Positions 5,432 through 11,345 of a DNA stretch of 11,345 nt are shown one piece after another. This stretch comes from DATCDR01 sp036510575 (GTDB lineage: Bacteria; Actinomycetota; Acidimicrobiia; Acidimicrobiales; Bog-793), in assembly GCA_036510575.1 (NCBI GenBank), contig DATCDR010000053.1, positions 1 through 11,345 of the forward strand, in the 5' to 3' direction. The notes under the pieces were generated by a model. It made no database searches and was not told where the DNA came from. It worked only from the letters and a program-made list of their open reading frames with translations. Positions within the stretch are counted from its first letter, which is position 1. The number at the start of each line of letters is the position of its first letter. The position numbers and the translations under genes were made by a program.

Positions 5432-5491
5432 CATCGGTCATATGTTGTAAGCCGTCTTCAATCACCAGACGACCGAGAGAGCGTGCAATTG

Positions 5492-5701
5492 ATGGCTGAG
5501 TCGTGGAAGCAGGCCAAAGCGAGCGACGTCACGGTTGGCGAGGTCATCAGAACCCAGTCAGGAGACATCGTGACGGTCTCTCGCATCGAGGAGAGCTTCA
5601 TGGGTAACGAAGCAATGATCGCTTTCATCGAGGACACTTCCGAGCGCTGGTACAAGCGGCCGTCGAGAAGAGACGCCGACCTGGAGATTCGTGAGCAATA
5701 G
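5492..5701 (+). CDS. Small hypothetical protein (69 aa)
   Basis: The frame is open from 5345, but the upstream part is Arg/Ser-rich and not protein-like. From the ATG at 5492 the product becomes typical of a small globular protein: MAESWKQAKASDVTVGEVIR, TQSGDIVTVSRIEESFMGN and EAMIAFIEDTSERWYKRP, then a charged tail. The order suggests a small beta-barrel-like domain (VTVGEVIRT, DIVTVSRIE, MIAFIEDT strands) with no signal peptide or membrane helix. I recognise no family. A purine-rich GAGAGAG stretch lies about 10-15 bases upstream as a weak ribosome site. It follows the structured region 5075-5491, which could act as its leader, and converges with the luciferase-like gene ending at 5871. Confidence 0.62.
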   Translation: MAESWKQAKASDVTVGEVIRTQSGDIVTVSRIEESFMGNEAMIAFIEDTSERWYKRPSRRDADLEIREQ

Positions 5702-5800
5702 CCGTAGACCTCGTGCTATGACGCTTCGCATCGCAGTAATCTCAGCTGCGCAGGCGAACTCGTAACGTGTCCCGACGTTGTGGATCTAAAGATCAACTAC

Positions 5801-5821
5801 GCGACGCCCCAGCAGCGTCGC
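5801..5821. terminator. Possible bidirectional terminator hairpin
   Basis: GCGACGC (5801-5807) pairs perfectly with GCGTCGC (5815-5821) around CCCAGCA. It lies between the convergent genes ending at 5701 and 5871. There is no T-run, so it would be one of the U-less hairpins often suggested in high-GC actinobacteria. Two weaker hairpins, AACGT-GTCCCG-ACGTT and GATC-TAAA-GATC, lie just before it. Confidence 0.35.
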
Positions 5822-5870
5822 TCAGGGCGCCTAGAGCACACTCATTTCACTGCCTCGTTAGTCGCTGAGC

Positions 5871-6761
5871 TCAGTGGAGCTCGGCAGCGGCCTCGTTAAA
5901 GATCCGGTCATATATCCACAGCCGCGAAGTGATTGGCCCGAAGTTCCAATCCGGCACGATCACTTCGTCGACGCCCGCCGCTGCGTATTCGCCAAGAGCC
6001 TCGGCCAGTGCCTCGGGTGATCCGCGTAGTGTCGGTTGTGTCGCGGGAGCGCTGGTCGCGTCGTCGTTCTCACCTTCGATGATCCAGAGAACCTGCGCCG
6101 ATTTGTGGATCGTCGCAGGATCCCGGCCAACAGCGGCGCAGTGCGCTGAGAGCACCTCGATCTTGTGACGAAGCGTCTCCGGTGTTCCCCAGCAGTTCCA
6201 CTCATCGGCGTACCTGGCAACAATATTGAGCATCACCTTTTCTCCAGCCCCGCCGATCAAGAGGGGAATCGGGTCCTGAATCGGGCGCGGCTCGAGCGGG
6301 GCGTCGACGAGCTGGTAGTACTCGCCCTCGAAGGTGGTGCGCGACTCGCTAAACAGGGAACGGAGCACGGCACATGCCTCCTCGAAGCGCTGCAGCCGTG
6401 GCCGCGGCAAAGGCAGTTCGATGCCGTACGCCTCGTGCTCGTTTTGCTGCCATCCCGCGCCGACGCCGAGCACGAATCGGCCGTCGCTGATGTGGTCGAT
6501 CGTGGCCGCCATATTCGCGAGCACCGCCGGATGGCGATAGGTGTTGCCTGCAACGAGCGAGCCGAGACGCAGGCGAGGGACGAGCGCGCTAAGGGCTGCG
6601 AGGGTCGTGAAGCACTCTCCGATGCCGGCTCGCGCCGCGTTATTGGTCATGAAGTGGTCTGCGAGATAAAGCCGATCCCACCCGGTCTCTTCGGTATGGC
6701 GAGCAGTTGCGACAATGTCGCTGAAGGGTTGCGAGAGACTGGGCCACACGCTGAGCTGCAT
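5871..6761 (-). CDS. Luciferase-like (LLM class) flavin/F420-dependent oxidoreductase
   Basis: The 296-residue protein matches the bacterial luciferase TIM-barrel family at full length. Landmarks are LYLADHF (31-37), LSALVPRLRLGSLV (57-70), NTYRHPAVLANMAATIDH (73-90), SDGRFVLGVGAGW (92-104), the RPIQDPIPLLIGGAGEK strand and phosphate-binding region (159-175), and the C-terminal GVDEVIVPDW stretch. Members use FMN or, in Actinobacteria and archaea, often coenzyme F420 to move a hydride or hydroxylate a substrate. The NTYRHPA and GGAGE elements resemble F420-type members, but cofactor and substrate cannot be assigned. It is cytoplasmic with no signal peptide. The ATG at 6761 begins right at the conserved first strand, and no strong ribosome site is visible. 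It is divergent from the alcohol dehydrogenase operon, 364 bases apart. Confidence 0.95.
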   Translation of the reverse strand: MQLSVWPSLSQPFSDIVATARHTEETGWDRLYLADHFMTNNAARAGIGECFTTLAALSALVPRLRLGSLVAGNTYRHPAVLANMAATIDHISDGRFVLGVGAGWQQNEHEAYGIELPLPRPRLQRFEEACAVLRSLFSESRTTFEGEYYQLVDAPLEPRPIQDPIPLLIGGAGEKVMLNIVARYADEWNCWGTPETLRHKIEVLSAHCAAVGRDPATIHKSAQVLWIIEGENDDATSAPATQPTLRGSPEALAEALGEYAAAGVDEVIVPDWNFGPITSRLWIYDRIFNEAAAELH

Positions 6762-7125
6762 AAGGCGAGCCTAATGGGGTCGACCAACTGACTTGATGGA
6801 CTCGTGAGGCCGGACAGCCAAGCCGCTGATTGTGCGTAGAGCGCGAACATCGGTTCGGTTGGATCGGTCCGAGGAGGCCTCTTGGTCCACTTCGAAGTTC
6901 GTGGGCCATCTCGAAGGCTTACGAGCGATTGGTCGGTCGATCCCTACGGGCCTCACTTAGCCCCACCGACCCTCGGTCGTCGTCAGATAGTTGTTCTGGG
7001 GCAATCAGCATCAGCTCGGCATGGTCGGCTGAACTCGCCATTAGGGTCAGGTCCGACCTCCGATACGATGGGCTTCCGGAGCGGACCTTCGATCGGAGAT
7101 CGGCGATCCGTCGAGGGGGAACACC
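6762..7125. other. Divergent regulatory region between the LLM and alcohol dehydrogenase genes
   Basis: These 364 bases show no convincing gene, since open frames on both strands are extensions or shadows. Inverted repeats include CGACC-CTC-GGTCG (6967-6979) and AGGTC-C-GACCT (7049-7059). The latter lies 15 bases from TACGAT (7064-7069, counted start to start), which could be a -10 box. The region probably holds promoters for both directions and an operator, but no regulator gene is adjacent. Confidence 0.5.
7041..7069 (+). promoter_or_regulatory. Tentative promoter and operator of the adh-mmsA operon
   Basis: TACGAT (7064-7069) is a fair -10 box. The hexamer 17 bases upstream (TTAGGG) is a poor -35. 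The perfect inverted repeat AGGTC-C-GACCT (7049-7059) lies in the spacer, where a bound repressor or activator would act. It is about 57 bases ahead of the ATG at 7126. Confidence 0.22.
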
Positions 7126-8235
7126 ATGCGCGCGGCCGTTCTGCACGAGGTGGGCGAGCCGATGATCATCGAGGACATCGCACGACCCGTCCCGAAGGAC
7201 GGCGAGGTTCTTGTCCGCGTGATTTCCACCGGCGTCTGTCACACCGACCTCCACGTAATAAAAGGGGAGGTGGCGTTCCCGACTCCGTGCGTGCTCGGTC
7301 ACGAGATGGCGGGTGTCGTCGCTGGCGTCGGTTCAGGAGTTCGCTCGGTCGCGGTCGGCGACCGGGTCGTGGCGCCATTCATCATGCCGTGTGGCTGGTG
7401 CGCCTACTGCGTCCGAGGAGAGTCAGACCTCTGTGGGACCTTCTTCGCCCAGAATCGACTTCGCGGGACGCTCTACGACGGCACCTCCCGACTGGCCTTC
7501 GACGACGGTGAAGCGATTGCGATGTACTCGATGGCCGCGCTCGCCGAGTACGCGGTCGTACCGGCTACGGCGATCTTTCGTGCGCCCGACACCATCGACC
7601 TTGTTCCGGCGGCGGTGATCGGCTGCGCACTCCTCACGGCCTATGGCCTCCTCCGGCACGCGGCCCAGGTTCGCGGCGGTGAGACCGTAGCGGTCATTGG
7701 TGCAGGAGGTGTCGGGTCCGCGGCGATCCAGATGGCCAGAGCCTTTGGCGCGTCGAAGGTGATCGCGGTCGACCTCGCCGACGACAAGCTCGACGCCGCG
7801 CGCGAGATCGGCGCGACCGACGTAGTGAACGCCTCCAACTCGGACGCCGCTGAAGTCCTTCGCTCCCTCACCGGCGGCGAGGGCGTCGACGTCGCCCTTG
7901 AGGTCGTGGGTCATCCAGCGAGTTTCGCGACGGCACTTGGTGGAGTTCGTGACGGCGGCCGGGTCGCGCTGGCCGGGATCGCGCCGATCGGCGTCGAGGC
8001 GCATTTCGAGATCACGCGCGTCGTGCGCCGAAAAGTCGCCATTATCGGTAGTTACGGCGGACGTCCCGGATCGGACATGCCGATCCTGCTACGTATGGTC
8101 GAGGCCGGGCAGCTCGACCCGGGCCGATTCGTAACGCGCCGGTACTCGCTCGACCAGGCCGCCGATGCGTACGCCGCCCTTGACCGAGGCGAGATCGTCG
8201 GCCGGGCGATCATCGTCGCCGACGACGCGGCCTGA
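7126..8235 (+). CDS. Zinc-dependent alcohol dehydrogenase (medium-chain, GroES-like)
   Basis: The 369-residue enzyme should oxidise an alcohol to an aldehyde (or the reverse) with NAD(H). Catalytic-zinc ligands are Cys38 (GVCHTDLH), His59-Glu60 (GHE) and Cys167. Structural-zinc cysteines are Cys89, Cys92, Cys95 and Cys103. The Rossmann motif GAGGVG is at 192-197, and Asp216 at the end of the next strand favours NAD over NADP. Length and order match the MDR family fully. GAGGGGG at 7113-7119 is six bases before the ATG. The next gene, an acylating aldehyde dehydrogenase, starts 26 bases after the stop, so the aldehyde product is probably passed to it. The substrate is unknown. The closest family feel is the class III/aryl-alcohol-like or geraniol-type MDR group, not 3-hydroxyisobutyrate dehydrogenase, which has a different fold. 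Confidence 0.96.
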   Translation: MRAAVLHEVGEPMIIEDIARPVPKDGEVLVRVISTGVCHTDLHVIKGEVAFPTPCVLGHEMAGVVAGVGSGVRSVAVGDRVVAPFIMPCGWCAYCVRGESDLCGTFFAQNRLRGTLYDGTSRLAFDDGEAIAMYSMAALAEYAVVPATAIFRAPDTIDLVPAAVIGCALLTAYGLLRHAAQVRGGETVAVIGAGGVGSAAIQMARAFGASKVIAVDLADDKLDAAREIGATDVVNASNSDAAEVLRSLTGGEGVDVALEVVGHPASFATALGGVRDGGRVALAGIAPIGVEAHFEITRVVRRKVAIIGSYGGRPGSDMPILLRMVEAGQLDPGRFVTRRYSLDQAADAYAALDRGEIVGRAIIVADDAA

Positions 8236-8261
8236 GCCGACATCCACGTAAAGGAGCCTTA

Positions 8262-9752
8262 ATGGAAAACCTCACACACCAGATCGGCGGAAAGTCAGTT
8301 GCCGGAGTGTCCGACCGCTTCGGCACCGTCACGAATCCCGCGACCGGCGAGGTCACTGCTCGCGTCCCGTTCGCCAACGCGGCCGACGTTGACGCGGCAG
8401 TCGCCGCCGCAGCCGCGGCCTTCCCTGGATGGCGGGATACCTCACTTGCTCGGCGGACCCAGATCCTCTTCGCGTTTCGGGAGATCGTCACCGAACGTCG
8501 AGGCGAGCTCGCCGCGATTATCACCTCTGAGCACGGCAAGGTCCTTTCGGATGCAGCGGGTGAGATCGGCCGTGGGCTCGAGGTCGTTGAGCTCGCCTGT
8601 GGCATCACTCACCTACTCAAAGGTGGCTACTCCTCGTCGGTCTCCACCGGGGTCGACACTTACAGCGTCCATGCTCCGATCGGTGTCGCCGCAATCATCT
8701 CGCCCTTCAACTTTCCGGCCATGGTCCCGATGTGGTTCTTCCCGATCGCGGTGGCATGCGGGAACGCCGTCATTCTCAAGCCAAGCGAGAAGGACCCGTC
8801 AGCATCGAACTGGATCGCCCAACGCTGGGTCGAGGCCGGGCTCCCGGACGGGGTCTTCAACGTCCTTCACGGCGACCAAGAGGCCGTCGAGCGGCTGATC
8901 GACCATCCCGACGTGGCGTCGGTCTCCTTCGTCGGCTCGACCCCGGTCGCGCGGGCGGTCTACGAGCGCGCGACGCGCGCGGGCAAGCGCGCCCAGGCGC
9001 TTGGGGGCGCGAAGAACCACATGGTCGTCCTCCCCGATGCCGATCTCGACCTTGCGGCCGACGCCGCGGTCTCGGCGGGATACGGCTCCGCAGGCGAGCG
9101 CTGCATGGCGATCTCGGTCGTCGTCGCTGCCGACTCGGTCGCTGACGAGATCGTCGCCAAGATCACTGAACGGATTGCTGACTTGAAGATGGGAGACGGA
9201 CGCGAAGCGGTTGACCTCGGACCGCTCGTGACCGCCGCACACCGCGACCGCGTAGAGGGATACATCGACCAAGGCGTCACCTCAGGAGCGACGCTCGTGG
9301 TCGACGGTCGCCAGTCGGTTCCCCCCGAGCTCGCCGCGGGGTTCTTCCTCGGTGCGACGCTCTTCGATCATGTGACGCCGGAGATGTCGATCTACACCGA
9401 CGAGATCTTCGGCCCGGTGCTCTCGGTCGTGCGGGTTGGATCGCTTGACGAGTCGCTCGCGCTGATCAACGCCAATCCCTACGGCAACGGGACCGCCGTG
9501 TTCACAAACGACGGCGGTGCCGCACGTCGCTTCCAGTCCGAGGTGGAGGTCGGGATGGTCGGGATCAACATTGCGATCCCCGTTCCGGTCGCCGTCTACC
9601 CCTTCGGAGGATGGAAACAGTCGCTCTTCGGCGACACCCACGCCTATGGCACCGACGGTGTCCACTTCTTCACTCGGACCAAGGCCGTCACGGCCCGCTG
9701 GATCGATCCCGCCGAGCGTGGTGTCGACCTCGGCTTCCCTGCCACCAAGTGA
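8262..9752 (+). CDS. mmsA: CoA-acylating (methyl)malonate-semialdehyde dehydrogenase
   Basis: The 496-residue ALDH-superfamily enzyme oxidises a semialdehyde with NAD and CoA. Classical MmsA converts methylmalonate semialdehyde to propionyl-CoA plus CO2 in valine degradation, and IolA does the malonate version in inositol degradation. Seen here are SPFNFPAMVPMWFFP with Asn150, KPSEKDPS (173-180), FVGSTPVA (223-230), ALGGAKNHMVVLPDAD (246-261), catalytic Cys281 in GERCMA, and EIFGPV with Glu382. The usual ALDH general-base Glu is replaced by Ala in ALGGAKNH, which is diagnostic of the acylating MMSDH group. AAGGAG (8251-8256) is five bases before the ATG. It is cotranscribed with the upstream alcohol dehydrogenase, so the in vivo substrate may be the aldehyde that enzyme makes rather than a valine intermediate. 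Confidence 0.95.
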   Translation: MENLTHQIGGKSVAGVSDRFGTVTNPATGEVTARVPFANAADVDAAVAAAAAAFPGWRDTSLARRTQILFAFREIVTERRGELAAIITSEHGKVLSDAAGEIGRGLEVVELACGITHLLKGGYSSSVSTGVDTYSVHAPIGVAAIISPFNFPAMVPMWFFPIAVACGNAVILKPSEKDPSASNWIAQRWVEAGLPDGVFNVLHGDQEAVERLIDHPDVASVSFVGSTPVARAVYERATRAGKRAQALGGAKNHMVVLPDADLDLAADAAVSAGYGSAGERCMAISVVVAADSVADEIVAKITERIADLKMGDGREAVDLGPLVTAAHRDRVEGYIDQGVTSGATLVVDGRQSVPPELAAGFFLGATLFDHVTPEMSIYTDEIFGPVLSVVRVGSLDESLALINANPYGNGTAVFTNDGGAARRFQSEVEVGMVGINIAIPVPVAVYPFGGWKQSLFGDTHAYGTDGVHFFTRTKAVTARWIDPAERGVDLGFPATK

Positions 9753-9795
9753 CCCAAGCGTCGTACCGGACGAACTGGATTCGAGGTCGACGGGA

Positions 9796-9818
9796 CCGAG
9801 CCGAAAATCGGGCCTCGG
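9796..9818 (+). terminator. Possible terminator hairpin after mmsA
   Basis: CCGAG (9796-9800) pairs with CTCGG (9814-9818), and the inner CCGA (9801-9804) pairs with TCGG (9808-9811) around AAA, leaving a two-base GC bulge. It lies 44 bases after the mmsA stop in the convergent gap before the flotillin gene. There is no T-run. A second hairpin, CCAAG-GCTG-CTTGG, lies at 9849-9862. Confidence 0.35.
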
Positions 9819-9956
9819 ACGCTCAATAGGTGGAAGCGTTCCCACGGGCCAAGGCTGCTTGGGGACTTATGCGTTCAGCAGCCCAAACATTCCGATTAGT
9901 CCTGGCCTTCGCGGAGATTGGCGGGGGGTTGTAGTCGCGACCAGGATCAGCGTCTG

Positions 9957-11075
9957 CTAGCTCGGAGAAGATTGCTTAGTGGTGTCTGGGCCATCGACGA
10001 GCTTCGGTGTCGTCGCCCGCACGGCCTCGAAGACCGTTTTGCCCTGACTGAGTATCTGAGTGAACAGATCGGTGATTCCTTCGGCGCCGTTTAAGACCGT
10101 CAGGTTCGCACCGTTTAATCCCGAGGCGAGTGCCTTCGTGATCTCGGGCATGAGATCGACCATCCGGTTCGCGAGGATCGACTCGAGATTCTGACCGGCG
10201 AGGCCTTCGGCCCGAGCTATGTTCGCCTCTTTATCGGCCTGGGCCAAGGTGCGGATCTCGTAGGCCTTGGCGTCGGCCGGCTTTTGCACCTCGGACTGCA
10301 GCTGAGCCTCGCGCAGCTCCGCTTGTTTTGCGGCAAGCACAGCCTGCTCCTCTGTCACCTTTTGTGTTGCGATCGCCTGCGCGAGTGGACCAGCCTGGCT
10401 CGTCTCGGCTCGGGCAGCCTCAACGGCAGCTTGTGCTTGGGCCTGTGCGACCTCGGAGTCCTTAGTGAAGCCAGCCACAGCGGCCTTGGCTTCGTTTTCC
10501 TTCTCCGCCGCAGCTTGATCAGCGGCGGCCGCGGCGATGCGCGCATCGCGCTGCACCGCTGATACGTGCGGCGAAGAGATCGCCTCGATGTAGTGCGCAC
10601 TATCGGCGATCTCTTGGATCTGGAATGCATCGAGCTTCAAGCCCATTGTCTCCATCTCATCAGAGGACGCCGCGATTACTTGCTGCGCCAGCTTCGTGCG
10701 GTTCGTGATGATGTCCTCAACGGTCATGTTGCCGATGATCGAACGGAGGTGTCCGGCGAGCACGCGGCCGATCGTCTGCGGCACCTGGTCTTGTTGGTCC
10801 AAAAAGCGCGTCGCGGCGTTGATGATTGACTGAGAGTCGTTGCCGACCTTGAAGACGGCGATCGCTTGCACGGTTAGCGTCAATCCTTGGCTTGTCACGC
10901 ATGGCTCGTTGATCTGTGCCTGGCGAAGATCGAGCGAGAGAAATCGAGCCTTGGACTTCCAGGGGAAGACGAACGTGCCTTTGCCGGTCACAACGCGAAA
11001 CAGCGCGCCACCTTCACCTTTGGAACCGCTGATTAGCAGCGCCTCGTTCGGGGCGGGGATTTGGTAGAAAAACAT
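9957..11075 (-). CDS. Flotillin-like SPFH domain protein
   Basis: The 372-residue protein has an SPFH/band-7 domain (about 1-170: EALLISGSKG, TFVFPW, LSLDLRQAQINEPCVTSQGL, IIGNMTVEDI, MGLKLDAFQIQEI). A long Ala/Glu/Gln-rich coiled coil (about 175-300) and a conserved C-terminus (NLTVLNGAEGITDLFTQILS, 324-343) follow. This is the full flotillin order. Flotillins oligomerise at the inner membrane face and organise fluid or raft-like domains. Unlike Bacillus FloT/FloA there is no N-terminal hydrophobic segment; the protein starts directly with MFFYQIPAPNEALLI. It would need another anchor, perhaps the peripheral attachment used by eukaryotic flotillins. AGAAGG lies about three bases before the ATG. 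It is 13 bases downstream of an NfeD-like gene, the classic flotillin partner. Confidence 0.95.
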   Translation of the reverse strand: MFFYQIPAPNEALLISGSKGEGGALFRVVTGKGTFVFPWKSKARFLSLDLRQAQINEPCVTSQGLTLTVQAIAVFKVGNDSQSIINAATRFLDQQDQVPQTIGRVLAGHLRSIIGNMTVEDIITNRTKLAQQVIAASSDEMETMGLKLDAFQIQEIADSAHYIEAISSPHVSAVQRDARIAAAAADQAAAEKENEAKAAVAGFTKDSEVAQAQAQAAVEAARAETSQAGPLAQAIATQKVTEEQAVLAAKQAELREAQLQSEVQKPADAKAYEIRTLAQADKEANIARAEGLAGQNLESILANRMVDLMPEITKALASGLNGANLTVLNGAEGITDLFTQILSQGKTVFEAVRATTPKLVDGPDTTKQSSPS

Positions 11076-11088
11076 GAGCCTTCTTTCG

Positions 11089-11301
11089 CTAGCAGCCGGT
11101 TACAAACACAGTTCGTGGGCCGGTCTGTTCGACTACCACCGCCGCGACATTCATCGCTAGCTCTTCGCCACCCAGGCAGTACGCGGTGAAGGCCTCGCTG
11201 CCGCCGTTTAAGGCAATGATGATCTGGCCTACACCGGCAGCTGGAATGGCGACCGAGATCCGACCTCGCTTGCCGAGAACAGATTCGAAGTCGTCAGGCA
11301 A
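11089..11301 (-). CDS. Short NfeD-like OB-fold protein (flotillin partner)
   Basis: The 70-residue product resembles the C-terminal OB-fold of NfeD proteins. It shows LGKRGRISVAIPAAGVGQII (9-28), NGGSEAFTAYCLGGEELAMN (32-51) and VVVEQTGPRTVFV (55-67), the GK-G repeated-strand and GG-EAF-AY signature. There is no protease domain or membrane helix, so it is the minimal soluble form. NfeD and flotillin genes are paired widely, and the OB-fold is thought to help flotillin scaffolds. The start is TTG at 11301, the only candidate because TGA lies in frame at 11311-11313. GAGG is seven bases upstream. The stop is 13 bases before the flotillin ATG, so the two are surely cotranscribed. The promoter lies beyond the window. 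Confidence 0.82.
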   Translation of the reverse strand: MPDDFESVLGKRGRISVAIPAAGVGQIIIALNGGSEAFTAYCLGGEELAMNVAAVVVEQTGPRTVFVTGC

Positions 11302-11345
11302 GGGACGGCCTCAAGATCGTGGTGCCGTCGCTTCGCGGAAGAAAA

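Larger units (their letters stand above)
5075..5491 (+). other. Structured intergenic region between the 4802 ORF and the 5492 gene
   Basis: These 417 bases contain most of the tandem repeat and then a series of inverted repeats: 5159-5173 (5 bp), 5181-5216 (GGCGA with TCGCC), 5238-5268 (CGGC plus ACGAAG pairing with CTTCGT plus GCCG, one 3-nt bulge), 5269-5318 (TCGGGTG with CACCCGA, 36-nt interior) and 5394-5431 (GCGAC with GTCGC). No plus-strand frame looks protein-like until 5492. A minus-strand frame is open to 5465 but contains the repeated peptide and looks incidental. The region could be an RNA leader, a non-coding RNA or mobile-element debris. Confidence 0.45.

Noticed and set aside
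4887..5465. Minus-strand 192-codon frame through the tandem repeat
   Set aside because: Open mainly because of GC bias and the in-frame repeat. No start signal or recognisable domain, although its two GDSY segments are noted in the findings.
6919..7302. Minus-strand 127-codon frame across the adh start
   Set aside because: Antisense shadow of the alcohol dehydrogenase N-terminus with unconvincing upstream text.
11311..11345. Possible C-terminal end of an upstream minus-strand gene (FFREATAPRS then TGA)
   Set aside because: Only eleven codons are visible, so a coding call cannot be supported. It is mentioned only as context for the NfeD start.

Overview
The window comes from a GC-rich bacterial chromosome (about 60% GC by eye). 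It is probably actinobacterial: the real genes use G/C-ending codons and several start with TTG. It also encodes a luciferase-fold oxidoreductase of the type often F420-dependent in Actinobacteria, and a short NfeD-like protein next to a flotillin. I cannot name the species. An Acidimicrobiia-like lineage would fit but is a guess.

Layout. At the left edge the 5' end of an IS1634-like transposase gene (1-85, minus) runs out of the window, with a plausible promoter behind it (113-141). Beside it is an ABC-F ATPase (230-1885, minus). A gene-poor stretch (1886-2665) follows, holding one degenerate minus-strand reading frame. Then come a small hypothetical gene (2666-2965, plus), a bleomycin-resistance-like VOC protein (2991-3413, minus) and an atypical short-chain dehydrogenase (3749-4522, minus) whose catalytic Tyr and Lys positions are Thr and Arg. 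From 4523 to 5491 lies an unusual structured region. It has a 10-bp hairpin followed by a textbook AGGAGG site and a 90-codon ORF (4802-5074), a 72-bp exact-length tandem duplication carrying a perfect hairpin, and further stem-loops including two related motifs of about 37 nt. It leads into a small gene (5492-5701, plus).

The right half is ordinary metabolism. A luciferase-like oxidoreductase (5871-6761, minus) is divergent from a two-gene operon of a zinc alcohol dehydrogenase (7126-8235) and a CoA-acylating methylmalonate-semialdehyde-type dehydrogenase (8262-9752). Together these could oxidise an alcohol to an aldehyde and then to an acyl-CoA. Converging on them is an operon of a short NfeD-like OB-fold protein (11089-11301) and a flotillin/SPFH protein without a membrane helix (9957-11075), both minus.

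No complete defence system, CRISPR array, rRNA or tRNA was seen. The best candidates for something undescribed are the structured, repeat-bearing locus at 4697-5491 and the SDR lacking the YxxxK motif.
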